DNA of 64,000 nucleotides from Doris montereyensis (Eukaryota > Mollusca > Gastropoda > Nudibranchia > Dorididae): assembly GCA_037039925.1 (NCBI GenBank), contig JAXRKP010000334.1, forward strand, positions 92,001 to 156,000, in the 5' to 3' direction. The notes beneath the pieces are model-generated. The model saw only the letters and a list, made by a program, of their open reading frames with translations, had not been told where the DNA came from and made no database searches. This document shows positions 28,277 to 41,800 of the stretch, in pieces. Each line of letters begins with the position of its first letter. The stretch's first letter is position 1. The position numbers and the translations under genes were made by a program.

Positions 28277-29125
28277 CAGTAGTGACCGCCTAAATGCCCG
28301 CCGCCTTAATGCCTATTTCACCTAAATGCTCGCAATCTCAATGAAACCAAATTATTTCTTTATAAATTGCCCCTCTAAATGTCCGTTTCAAAACCAAAAT
28401 TTTTAACGTAAATACCCAATCTCAATGGCAACTGGTATCATTTTCTCTAAATAATCATAAAATATGTCTAATTGATTAAAAAAATATTTTTTTTATCATA
28501 CATAATGTAATCCCCTCGATAATAATAGGACTTTTATGCCCGTCAACAATGTGCCATGCATTGTAACCACCTTTCATTACCTATCCATTATAATGTACCT
28601 ATCCATTGTGATGTAATAAAAGAAGACCAGTCTTCTTTTCATAACTCCATCGACTGTACAGCACAGCCTTTGTTCCATTGGATTACTGGGTTGTCACTGG
28701 GCAATTACTAATTAGAATTGAAATTGAAGTCTTTCGGACTCCGCCCACGGCTCTTTCTTGGTGTCATAAGTTGCATGCAATCACCTGCCGTTTTTAATAG
28801 ACCGGGCACGCATCGTGTTCAAGGAACATTTTTATTGCCCGTCTTGCATTGGCTGTATCAACTGTGCCTTCAGGTCGTCGTGGCCAGCGATGGTCAACCC
28901 GTCTGTGCGCTCACCGCCTAAGTGTTGAAGAGCTAAAATAGTTTCCATGTTCAGGTGTCCCTACTTATTTCTCGCATTACAATTTTCGTAAATGTTGAAT
29001 TTCTGCACCATACTGGATGAACTCCCTTTGGTGATCCCCCCCCCAAATTGCTGCCACTGACCTATTTTTGCCTAATTGCGTTTTCTCTGCTTCCCAATCA
29101 CCGGGCATTTGGACGGTCACTACTC
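28277..29125. mobile_element. 849-bp non-autonomous DNA transposon (MITE) with TA target duplication
   Basis: The left end CAGTAGTGACCGCCTAAATG (28277) and the reverse complement of the right end, GAGTAGTGACCGTCCAAATG (29125), form an imperfect terminal inverted repeat of about 25 bp. Both ends are flanked by TA (28275-28276 and 29126-29127), as in the Tc1/mariner/pogo superfamily. The interior has a 67-codon open frame with no recognisable transposase motif. A related end is at 18852. Confidence 0.75.
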
Positions 29126-29289
29126 TATAGCAATGTACATGTACTACATTGTAAATTGTAGTAGTATTGTCTTTTTCCCAATGATCGCAACACCAGACAT
29201 AAAATAATAAAGATTGAATGTGTCACAATCAATGACAATGACTGATTGACTGTCTACCACTAACCTCACTATTTTATGTCAAATACATA

Positions 29290-29425
29290 AAGTGCATGCT
29301 AATTGCCATGGTCATAGTCATAGGTCCTACTTCTTTCACTTATCTTTCATCTTGCTGTTTCTTCTTAATTCACCCGGCAATGATGGACGGGGTTGATATC
29401 AATTAAACTTAAACAAACAAATGAT
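29290..29425 (+). repeat. Dispersed repeat, AAAC-tailed (copy 5)
   Basis: AGGTCCTACTTCTTTCAC, CATCTTGCTGTTTCTTCTT, GATGGACGGGGTTGATAT and CAATTAAACTTAAACAAAC repeat the block order of 3575-3720. Confidence 0.6.
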
Positions 29426-29829
29426 GACAACCACAGTACAGTAGTCAGTCACTAGATAAACGTGACACTTCATTAAAGCATTCTACGTAAACACATACCT
29501 ACATCTGCCGACCAAATTTTTACTATAATAATAACATTGTGTAAAGACATGGTCGACACGCTTTTTCTCTTTGAATGCAACTTCATGCCTGTCGATAATG
29601 GATTATTGGCATCAAAAACGGTTTCATTATTGGCGCATCAAAATGGGTCTTTTGTGTAGTGAATGATATTTTTGTCAGAATACGAGAACAGATAACAGTA
29701 ACACACTGTAGCGAACAATATTACTAGTTACAAGGACAAATATGTTAGTGTTATGTCATGCTAAGACTAAATTTTCTATCCAGCTCGTTATGACTTTTAT
29801 GAGTCACAAGTTTGCGATTTCCTGCTGAT

Positions 29830-30730
29830 CAAAGACTTAAGACTGGCTGTCCAGTCTTTATGATGCTGGGGATCGTAAATTTATCGATTTCTTACCCAAA
29901 ACCCATCTTAATGCACACTAATAGGATTGAGATAATAGACTAGATAGGCCTGGGCAAGACTCATGTTTTTATTATTCGTTGATCAATGATACCACCAACT
30001 ACCGTTTTCTCTGGCATCACGTTATTCGTGTACTCGCTTTGTGAATACTATGACGAGATCGCCCTGCGCATTCACGTTGATGAATATGAATATGAACACT
30101 GGAGCTGAAACTTGAACACCTGGGATATGAAAACTGAAGTAAGGAGGAGGGCTTGTGACGTCCAGTCCAGTCCCCCCCTTATTGAAACGTCGTAATAAGA
30201 GACTAAGAGTGAGAGACAGTTGTTTTGAAATAAGCTGCTGTCACTGGCAATCATTGGGGTAGAAGAAGAGGGTGAGGTAGTTAAGCAAAAGGGATGGGGG
30301 TACTGCAATGGGTGTAGTGGGAATAGGGGTCTCATCAAAGCAAAAACACTGTAGTTACAGCCTTGGTATCAAGACGAGAGTAAGTATTCAATACCTCTGG
30401 TCTTGAGACTATCAGATTCGATAATAATATGCCTCAAAGCCTTGTATTCGTTGGTATCAAGTAATGGCTTGAGTAATGCACAGGCCTTGACTGCGATATG
30501 ATTGGCTGCGGAAATGAAAGGAGAATACACCTTGTAGAGGACAGGTGACATGCATACGCAGCACGCAAAGAGTAAGGCCAAGGGATTGGAAGGCAGGGCT
30601 AATGGCCAAAGGCCTTTAGTGATTGGCTCTCGAATATCATTGTGTGCATGTGATTATACAGGGGCGTAGTCATTATAATTACATGACACCTTTTATCCGA
30701 AGACCTGCATAACATGAGTTGTCTCCCATT
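29830..30730 (-). repeat. Dispersed repeat, inverted partner of 16620-17010
   Basis: AGACTGGCTGTCCAGTCTTTA, AAATTTATCGATTTC and GAGATAATAGAC at 29840-29935, then AGAGTAAGGCCAAGG, GGCCTTTAGTGATTGGCTC and ATGACACCTTTTATCCG at 30565-30705, correspond to the reverse complement of the intronic copy. About 600 bp of extra DNA lies between the two matching parts. This copy may be closer to full length, or hold an insertion. Confidence 0.55.
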
Positions 30731-31369
30731 GAGTTCTCATAAACACATGTATGCATAAATAAAGGCATGCTTTTTCCGGCTCCCAAAGGATGTGCGTTTA
30801 TCCAGCAACTACTGCATCGGAGCTGCCTGTACAAACATACATTTAGGATTGAAATGTAGCCTATGTGTCATGAAAAAGGACTTGTTGCTTGAGAACTCTT
30901 TGACTTGAAAGTGAGCCTCAGACATTAAATCATTACACATTGCTGTGACTACTGAGACTGAGGCAAAGAAGACGGATTGAATTTCAACAAATCGATCTCC
31001 ATCTCCAGAGGCGATGTAGTGAAGCCATAGTATTGTAAGTTTTGTAGTCATGATCACACTGATCAAGACCCATAGCTGTTCCAGGTGTTCACAACGTTGT
31101 ACTCTTAGGAAAGGCATTTCACCCTGCTTTCTAACTTGCCTCAGGTGTGAACCAGCTTTCAGTAGAGAAAGATCTTGTCAGTGTTACACAAGGATGGTTG
31201 TATTTTGTCATTTGCCTTTTGGATTCCCTGGCTGATTTCTTCTCTTAGTTTTCCCCTCTTGAGTTTATCAGTATTCCTAGGTAATTGTAGCTTTAACTTT
31301 AAACTTGTCCACTTTAACTTTAAGATTTTGTTTTAGTTTCCTATTTACTAGCATTGTCTTTATTTACTC

Positions 31370-31645
31370 ATAAAACAAATACTATCCAAAATAACTCAAT
31401 TTCATGGCTTCACTCTTTATATATTGAATAGAAAACGATCTGCACATGTTTTGAGTGATTCGTTCCATAAGTAAGTGAGAAAATTGAGCCTGAAAATTAG
31501 GTTCAAATCCTAGATACGTTTCCATGGCAACCAAGGACGCTAAAAAATTTCAAAGGATATGAGATAACAATATTTTTACAGCTGCTTACATATACATATA
31601 CTAAAACGAAAAACCCAAACTCAAAAGCAAAAAAATCACCTCAGA
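31370..31645 (+). repeat. Dispersed repeat, direct copy of 26800-27085
   Basis: CTATCCAAAATAACTCAA, CTTCACTCTTTATATATTG, CGATCTGCACATGTTTTGAG, CATGGCAACCAAGGACGCTA and ACTCAAAAGCAAAAAAATCAC follow the block order of the earlier copy. Confidence 0.65.
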
Positions 31646-32843
31646 AGGCGTTTGCTCCTCCCTTCTTAAACAAACCTTTATTTATTCAATTTTTGTATGA
31701 CTTTCCAGGTACAATGTTCATATACATGCACTCACTGTATTATTATTATTGTATTTTCCTCAGTTTTATTTTTGTGCTGATACACAGCAATATGTATGAT
31801 TATGATACAAATTATAAAACAACAACAAACAATAGGCAAATGTACAAAACAGACAAAAACTTTTATTGTGAACATAAAATCATTTTTATTCATCATAAAA
31901 CAAAAGAAATATTAAAATCACCCCCCCCCCCCCCCCCACAGGTTCGACCACTGCTACCTGTGACCCCAAATCCAATGACATTGTGAAGTTTTAGTTGCTC
32001 CATCCATACTCTTCTGAAAGGTCCTTCATATTGTGAATATCCTATGTTGAGCCAGGCAATAAAAGTAAAAATGATTTACAAAGATTGGCTTAAGATCTAA
32101 AACATTGTCTCAGTCTCATGGTAAAATTCTTAAAACATTGATATTTTTAACATGGAAAAGAAAAACTGCGAGGCAAAGTGAATAGGAATAATCATTATTA
32201 ATATTACATACTAACAATTATCGTAACAAGAAATTTTTTCTTTCTCCTGAACACATGGCAAATCTTCATGAAAAAATATTCTATATATGTTCTATCAAAT
32301 CCTAATGAAGTGACAGAAAGGCAAAGCATCTGGGATCAACATCCATAAACATAAAGCTAGGCCGGTTATGCACACAAAAAAGATTTCAGAATGCATTCCT
32401 GCTTGCTCGATACAAAATACTAGCATAAAGACAACAAATTTGCCAATTAATTTTATCTTATACATCATGATGTACATGTGTGTATGACTAAAGCATTAAT
32501 TTAATAAATATTTCACTTCAAATACCGATTTGAAATTCAAGAAATTATTAAGATTTGATAATCTGCCTTATTTTGATAAAAATATGGGTGTAATTATTAT
32601 AACTGTAATTTATCCCATACATTTGTCACAACTTAAAGATGAGTTTAGGATTTCATGAGACTACTAAAAATGGAGATGTTACTTATTATTTATAGCAGCA
32701 ATTGCATGCATTTTTATAAAATATAAATCATCCGCTTCAAACATCAGAGTCGGAGAGTTTAACAACCGTCAGTCGTGTGTCAGTCACAAATTTTGGTCGC
32801 GTGTAATCTTTGTACAGCTTGATGCAGCAGACAAGATGAACAC

Positions 32844-35800
32844 TCAAATGAGGTCAGCAACTGCAAGACACAAAGGGAAACAAATCATCAATATTTTGAA
32901 TATGCAAGTAATAGAGTTAGAGAAAACAGTTAAAATTCAAAAGCACAGTTCTAGAGGTATAACTGAACTGAAATGAAAGAGGTAAAAGTATCCCCATGAG
33001 TGGAGTGCGTGGTGGGGTGGGGAGATATAATCAGACATAATTATGTGGCATTTCATGAAAATATTAAATTTAATCTAAACTAATGAAAATACAAGAAATG
33101 TCTGGACAGAAGTGAAAAATAAATCAAAAACCTGAAACTTTTCAAAGTTAAATTAGGAAGTGTCCTCTAATCTAGAGCTAACCTTGCTGGCAGTACAGCA
33201 AGGTAATCATTGTGGTCTGAGATTTTGCCTTTACAAAGGATCAATACCAAACGTAAAAACATTTTTTAAAATTTTTTATTGGGCATTCTACTACTATAAG
33301 ATCTAGATCTACACGTGGGCTTTTGTGATAAAGTAAAACTTTAGGAAAACTTAGATTTAGATCTAAATACACCTACTATCTCTAGATATAGAATGAAAAT
33401 TAATTTAAAAAAGAAATCTATAATTTAAAAGTGCAAGGTAAAACTCTGAACCCCCCCCCCGGGTGTCTATTATGAAACACCCATGCTGACTGTACTCACA
33501 ACAAAGCATAATAACATTTACAACACTAACTGGGAAACGTTTTTTCCTTTCCCTGATTTTCTCTGATCCACTGGATTCTGATCATAAAAAATTATTTTTG
33601 ATTATATGGATGACATCAAAACACATGACACAGCATCACTCACCATTCATGGGCATTTCATCAATTTGGGTGGCGTAGTACTGTTCAATGTCTCTCAGGA
33701 TACGAATATCATCATTCTTGACAAAATTGATGGCAACACCCTTTCTCCCAAAAACGACCTGATCGACCAATTCTGGAGACAAAAAAGTTGTTTTCTTAAC
33801 AATTAACTAGTGAATCATGGTTATGATAGTTGATACAGCAGTTTTCAACTTTTCATGTTTCTCTCGCTCTCTTGAAATCTTAAAAGGTGACATTAGATTG
33901 TTTGTGTCAATCTGGAATAAATTTTGCATAAAATAACTAAATCAGTATAGTGCTAAAACTCAAGGTAAAAGACCAAAAGGCAGACCTCGGATAAAGTGGG
34001 AAGAAGATATAAAAGAGGCATTAACGCAAGGAAATTTAACTTTTCATGGAAGGAAACAGAAAATGTCAGGACAGGGCAGCCTGGAGAAAGATAATTTCAG
34101 GCATCTAAACCCTACACCGGAAGGTAAAATGGGAGCTGATAAAGAAAGAAAGAAAACATAATGGGCTGTTACTGTAATGTCTGTGTGAGAGCATGCCCAA
34201 CTATTACAACTCTCAACAAGTCAAAGTCATTAGAACTGCACTGTCATCTGCATAATGCCCTTAAGCATTTTCATGATGTCTTATTGGGAACAGAAAAGTT
34301 GAACAATGACTAGATAATATTTTAGCTTAGCCAACATAATAACTTCAAGTCTGTGAAGTAGTATTTTGTGTGTGACTTCATCACCAAACTTAGACATTGA
34401 ATAGAGATGTTAAACTCACCTGTGAATATACAATTCTCTGCTGTTTGGAAGGTCATAATTGATAACTAATGAAACTTGCTGACATCAATACCTCTGGACC
34501 AGACATCTGTGGTGATAAGTACACGGCTGCAAAATAAAAGAAAGGAACCTGCAGCAATTCTTTTCCTCCAGGGAGTGACATTAGAAGCATGATTCATTTC
34601 ACTGATTCTGGTTACAATTTCCCATAAATCACTCCACCAACAAATAAAAATTGGCATACCAAAAAAAATCATAGCAAAGATTTCACATTTTAATACAGAT
34701 CAGTTTGGGAGAGCTCAATGTCCTGAAATAACTTTTTTAGTTAGCCGTTCTTAAGTTGTTTAAAAAATCACTGTGAGCACAATTAACAAATAAAGTTAAA
34801 AAGCATGTTAACCTACTTGAAATGCAATTTTCAGTGGAATAAATCTTGTTAAAGTATATGTTTTTGTTATTTTTCCATAATTTTTTTTTTGTAAATGTCA
34901 ATGTTTGGGTGAAAAAATACTTTGTTTTTTTCTAACCAACCAGTATGATATTTTGAGTCAACAATCCCCTATTCATGATAGAAATTACACAGAAATAGTA
35001 TAAAACAGTAACATATGTATATGATAATGAAAATAATATCAAAGAGTGAAAATAAAGAGAAAAGGAGGAATATGTGGAAAATCATCTTCCAACTGACTTC
35101 TTCAATATTGAAGCATCCTCAACTAGGTCAAGAATAACATCAGTGAAATCATCTACATCAATAGCAGATCTCAATCTAGATATATTTTCTTACGCCCAAG
35201 CTGAGGTTTAGATTTAGAACTAGTACCAGGAACGCCGGGATCAGTGCTTAACTTATTTTCAGTATTTTCATTTAGTTTTCACTTTCTCCTACCCATTGTC
35301 AATATCACCATCATATTATCTTTATTAAAATAGTTGGTGAATCTCTAGAATTAACTTCTGTATCTGTAGAGATACAATGACCACCATCCATTGCTTCGAA
35401 AAATGTTTTGACACCAACATTTTGAGTTTTCAAAGATTTATCCTTTACTCTTCCCACTAGTAAATAAATGCTGCTAGGAATGAGAAATCGATACCATATT
35501 AAAAGTGAAAGTAGAAAGATATTTATATTTCAATGTGGGAGAGTGCCAGGACCGATACGTATCAGCTTACAGAAGAAAAAAAATGTAAAATATGAGACCA
35601 GCTGGAGACGGCTTTAGGAGTCAGCAGTCTCGGGGATTGGACCGATTCCGGTCGGTAATGCAGTCAGTGAGTTCAACAACAACAAACAAAATTTTCATTT
35701 GCAATACTATCCTTAATGTAAAAACAACGTAACGGCTCGTAACTTTTAAAATCATTAACCTGTGTCCACAGGAGTCAACCAAATGAACGATTGATCTACT

Positions 35801-38800
35801 AAATCAAAGTATGTAAATAACATTATCAACTTTGCTGGTACATTCAGAGCAAAGAAAATTAATTCAGATCGTGATAAAATACCTGCCACCAGAACGGAAC
35901 TCTTTCATAATCTCCTCTCTTTCACTCTGTGGCATATCTCCATGCATAGACGACACTGTAAAGTTCGCATCTCCCTCATCTTCTCTGTCAGCCAATCTAC
36001 TTTGCGTGCCAGTATTACAGAAAATGACAGCTTGTGTGATTGTGAGTGTGTCATAGAGATCACAGAGGGTATCAAACTTCCATTCTTCTCGTTCCACTGC
36101 CACAAAGAACTGTTTTATTCCCTCCAGTGTCAGTTCATCACTGAAAGCAAATAAAATTTATTCACAATAAGTTGAACAACTGATTGATTAAAATCAATTT
36201 TGTTCAGCATAACCCAGAAAGAAATGCATTCCATTCAAATATTAAAAACAAATAATTGATACAATGATGTCAAAATTTCAATATAAAGAAGTCAGTAAAT
36301 AAATAAAGATATAAAAATTAACAAAAGATTGAAAGAACATGAGCTTAAAATCTTCATGGCAGCTTAATGAAAGCGTTGGAGCAGGTAGCAATAAGCTACC
36401 TTGGTCACAAATTCGATAAGACTTTACCCCACATCTACAACTATGGTAAAGCAAGGTTTTAAGAGGCCGCTTTTGTTAGGATTGTCCTGTCATCAGTCAA
36501 GGGATCTTCAACGTGAACAGAGCGATATAATCAACACACGGAACCTCATTTTATCGCCCGTCTCTGGTGTAACTAGGTGTCGATCCACCTACCTGAATCA
36601 GGGAAGTGAATTTTATCCAAAAACAACTCAAGAAATGTGTTCAACCTATCAGGACATAAACCCACAACCTATTGGTTAAGTGGCAGATACCTTATCTCTG
36701 GACCACTATAGTACACCTTTCCTTCCTGGTCACAGAACTTGTGGCAAAGAACGTTGAAACATTATAAAATACTGTAAGCACTAAAAATAATTAAAAAGTA
36801 AGCAAGTATGCAAACAAACCGTTTGACAAGGATCCGAATGGGGTCGGTCATGAATTTGTTGGTCATTTCCAAAATTTCATGGGGAAGGGTAGCTGAGATA
36901 AGGCAAACTTGAGTAGCAGGAGGGAGATATCTATAAACATCATAGATCTGTTCTTTGAAACCTGAAATCATAAGCATTACAAAAAAAAATATTTTAACTC
37001 CACAGGTGATAAATATGTCGTATGGTTGGAAACATCAACCATTATTAAAACATAAAAATGTCCATTTCCAATATTGAAGTCAAGGAAAATCCAGATCAGA
37101 ATGATTAAACTTACGGAGTAGGCATGTATCATTACAAACATAAACGGGTATATAAGGTACAAAAATGGATATATTAAGACGTAAACAAAAGCATGTTTAT
37201 ATAATATGACTGTGAACAGTGCAAGTAAAATTTAATATATAAAGTGACCTCTTCATTTAACTTTCCTTACCTTTTTTCAACATCTCATCTGCTTCATCCA
37301 AAACAAGCATTTTGATGGCCCTCGTTCGCAAATTTCTTCTTTTGATCATATCTGAAATTCATGAAATGGACAAAGATACAAACAGCAGAACAAAACCAAT
37401 TTTGTTTTATTTCCCATTTAAATCTTTTCACTAAATATACAAGCAATATCCTCCATTCAATTTGTGGATATGACCGTAGAAAGTATCAAGATGTAATCTA
37501 AAAAAAATAGTGACTTAATCATGAAAGAAATTACAATTATCACACACTTTGTCCTTTCACTCAAACTCACCAAAAACTCTCCTGGAGTTCCAGAAACAAC
37601 ATGTTGACCATAATCCAGTTTCCGGATATCATCACCCACATTTGTACCACCAATGCAAGCATGACACTGAACATTCATGTAGTCTCCCAATGCAAGGATA
37701 ACCTATTGAGAAGAAGACAATTATGCAAAAGCATGATCATACAACCAAACCACTATGAAATAAAAGCTGAAAATAAATCCAAGCATAATGAAAACACATA
37801 ATGTTGGTGCTCACAGTATATGGTGGTGCAGCAAAGAAAGAAGAATGAAAAAAAACCCAACACTTCAAATTAACACAAAGGAGCCATGCTGGAATGAAGT
37901 CAAAAGTGATAAACAATAAGTCTACAAAGGATAACAGAACAAACATGTGATGTTTCGGGTATAACCCTTCATCAGACAAACAAATGAGAAACACCTTCAC
38001 ACTTATATAGGCATTACACAGTGAGATGTAAGAAGAAAAAAATAGAAAGGACGAAGAAAAAAAGAAAAAAAAAGGGGGGGGTATAGAGAGAGGAATCAAG
38101 AAAGGGAAGACTGATAATTAGAATCTTAATCTTCACTTCGACATTCCATAAAAAAGACAACACTCCCTCCATCCTCTATTTCTAATTTAAATCTACTATT
38201 CTCTATTGCACTTGCTCCCCTTTGACCCCCCCCTACCCAAACCTCATCCTTAATTTCCCTTCTACTCATTCTTATTATCAGTCTTCCCTTTCTTGATTCT
38301 TCTTAGTGAAGTTGACATTTATTACTTTTCTGTTATAACTAATATATAACAAATATCTCCTATCCATAAAGAAGAGAAGTCCTTCAATGGAATGGTTGCT
38401 CACAGGCATAAAAGTATTCTTGTTCTTACAAATTTCTTCCTCATTTTCATGCCAAAAAATCAATAAAGTTTTGACAAGAATGAGAAAGGCATTTTCATAT
38501 TGAGAGAAAACAGAGGCACAATAATTCTATCATACAGTATCTATTATGATATGGACGATTATTATCACCCTTTGCCTTGAAGTACTTTTAAAGCTACCTA
38601 TTAAATCGCTTTCAACTGCTTTCTCCGATAGTGTTATAAAATAGAAAACAAAGCAGTATTGTAAAGCATATATGCTCACATGCTGGACATCTTTACAGTC
38701 AAATCTAATTGGTGTAAAGTTGGTACGCCTGCATTTGTGCATGGATAAAGTAAAATAAAGTAAATCTTGAGTGGAGCGTTGGGTAATCAGGAGTAGTGTC

Positions 38801-41800
38801 CTGATTTTTCCAGGCATATGGCACAGCATGGTAGGTTGCCATTGCTTTCTACACTGCCATTACCTTCATGGAGTCTGAATAGACCTAATTGCCCATTTTG
38901 CTGCTGGGTTGACATGACGGCCAGAAAATTTCGCCCAGACTGGGAATCTAACTCAGGGCCTCCTGGATGGTCGGTTAACAATCTACCGACTGAACTTCCG
39001 GCGCGTCTTGTGAATGGGTATTGGCTATAAACACACCTCTTTCTTTGAGGCACTTGGTGCATGTATCATAAGCCCATATCTTATGACTTTTAAATGGAAA
39101 ACTTGTAAAGTAATATGTTTTCATGTCTATACCTTCTGAATCTGGTTTGCCAATTCACGAGTTGGTGAAAGGATGAGAGCTTGAGTCTCTCTAATTTGTG
39201 TGTCAAGACATTGTAAGATGGCGATAGAGAATGTTGCTGTTTTGCCTGTACCAGACTGAGCTCTGTTGAGAGAAAAAAAGGAAAAAATATAATATATCAA
39301 CATAATTAATGTCTTAAATATGCTCTAGTTGTCTCTCTGAACAGGCAGTATTATAATTTGTCATCATAGTCAAAAACATGACATGCTTTTTAAGTTGCTT
39401 AAAGCTAAATTGAATTCATCAAAATAATTACCATAAGTTTGGTATTTGAACAAGTGGGTGTAAGATCTGAGACTATCTAAATTACAGCCATTCATAACAT
39501 CCAAAATATGATTGTTACCAGAAAAGCCTTGCAAACAAGGTTTCCCTAATCGTGTAGGTGGCATGCGATTTCTTCATCTGCCATATGGTTTACCCAGCAA
39601 GTGCGTGACAATCTAGGCTCGGTTGTTTAGACAATGTGTTAATAAGTCATAGTGCTTTAAATATAAAATACATGACTTGAAATAGGGAGAAAACATGGAT
39701 TATTTAGCAATAATAATTGCATTTGTGGTGATTTTATGCATTTATTGTAGGAAACTCTAACATCGAAGTTAGAGTTTCTTTCGAGCCTTATTTAAAGGAT
39801 TCGTATTGATTTCAAACTTATTTTATTTATGCATACTATGAATGAAATGAAAACATGTGAGAATTCCTTTCCGACGAGGTATGACATGACACAGTTTAAA
39901 TTTTCAAATTCTTTGAAGCAGTCCAAAGATGCTGACTATTATACAGTCGAATTCACGTCATTTGTCAGAATCTGAGGATTGCATGCCTCTTAAACAATTT
40001 AAAATAAAATATTTAGAGGTAGAATATGAGTGTGGAATTACTGCAGATGATGTAGAAATGGTTGTAGAAGATGACATTGGGTGATCCAAACACCCTATTT
40101 AGCCCATATCTCAAAACTGTTTCTTAAGCAACCTGATGGGTTTTTGCAGATCGGCTCACATATGTGGCTAAAAAAACCCAAAGTCCTGAAGGAATTACCA
40201 AATGGCACTCATCAGACAAAATCAATTTTCTTTCTTGTAGCAAAGTATTTTTAACCCCATCTAATGCCAATAAGTGCCTCTCAAAGACTTCGTTAAGAGA
40301 CGATGATAGTGGTATGCTTCAAATACCAAGCATGCCTGACACTTGTGTAAACTTACAGTAGGCAGTAAAAATGGAGGGACACTTCCCCCCCCCAGTTCCC
40401 TTAACAAGTTCACAATGGTCATCAGCTTAAAATAGTTTGTTTCAAGCAAGAAATAAATAATTGATCATGCTTCAAAGGCCCTTCACGAATCCGGAGATTA
40501 CCACTAAAGATCATCAGAATTAATTAGCTATATAATGATCAACTCATTAATATGCTGGACAGTCAATAGAAATTGATTGTCAGCTACTACAAAAATGTGG
40601 ACTACCAAAAAATAATCTTGCTACGTATTTCACTGATTGAAAACACTTATAATGTACATATCGACAATGAAAGTCCCAAACAAAATCAAAGAAAGAGATG
40701 CTGAGCATTTTAATCCATTTTCAAACACACATGGTCTGCAAGTGTAAAAAACTAGACACAATATATAAGGATACACAGATTGCTCATATGGTTATTATAT
40801 GGGTTTCTATTGGTTCTTGTGCCCTGAATCCCAACCAGACGAAGGACAGGGGGTTCCTAATATTAAAAAGTGAGAGAAAAAAAGGTGTTGATAATGTTAG
40901 ACTTTGCGACTTTCACCATCAATATGATGATGAAGCAATGGCAGCTGTGTATGTCAAATGGTGTAGAATCTTGAAAATAATGGACAATGAGGCACAGGTA
41001 AACCCAATTAATAATAAAATTAAAACCGCCAAACATGCTGTCATTTAAAACATTACATTATTTTCTTCACTTACTGTGCAATGACATCTCGTCCTTTGAC
41101 TATTGGCTTTACAGCTCTTTGTTGAATTGCGGATGGTTTTTCAAAATCTGAAAGAAAACAAGACAGCTACAATGGGCATATATGAATTTAATATGTACAG
41201 CACTTATATGTTCAGGGCGCTATGTTTACTATCAACTCATGACATGAGGACCCTGTGGTCCAGAGGCAAGATGTCAGCCTCTCAACCAAAAGGTTGTATG
41301 GACGTGCCTGATAAAAAAAAAAGAAACAACAATTTTTATAACTCACACCTGTTCCTGTAGGTGGATCAACACCTAGTCCCATCAGAGACTGATGATACAA
41401 AAGAACATCCTGTATGCATATATTACAACACTCCATGCACCTTACAGATCCTTTGGTTGTTTTCAGGGCAGTCTGGGCAACAACAACAAATCTACCAAAA
41501 ACCACTAAATTACCTTTGTTGTGGAAACTAGTGGTGTGCCCTTGGTCTTGATTAAGTTTGCGCTGATTTACATTGGATAAATCAAGATCTGTATTGGCAA
41601 TTGCCGCTTAGGGAAGTACTATTATAGTGGAGACATTAAGATAGATTATAGCTAAAAAAAAAACATACTCTAGATCTACATTACAGGGTGTCCAGCACAA
41701 AATCAACTGAAAATTTCCTACCTCAACACAAAAAATCCTACATAGGAAATGAAATACTCTCCCTGTGCTAGAAACGAAGAACAGCGTAAATATTTCAAAT

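Noticed and set aside
40150..40361. 65-codon open frame ending at a possible splice-like CTTACAG
   Set aside because: It resembles no protein family, and the EIF4A3 gene on the other strand already explains the region as intron.
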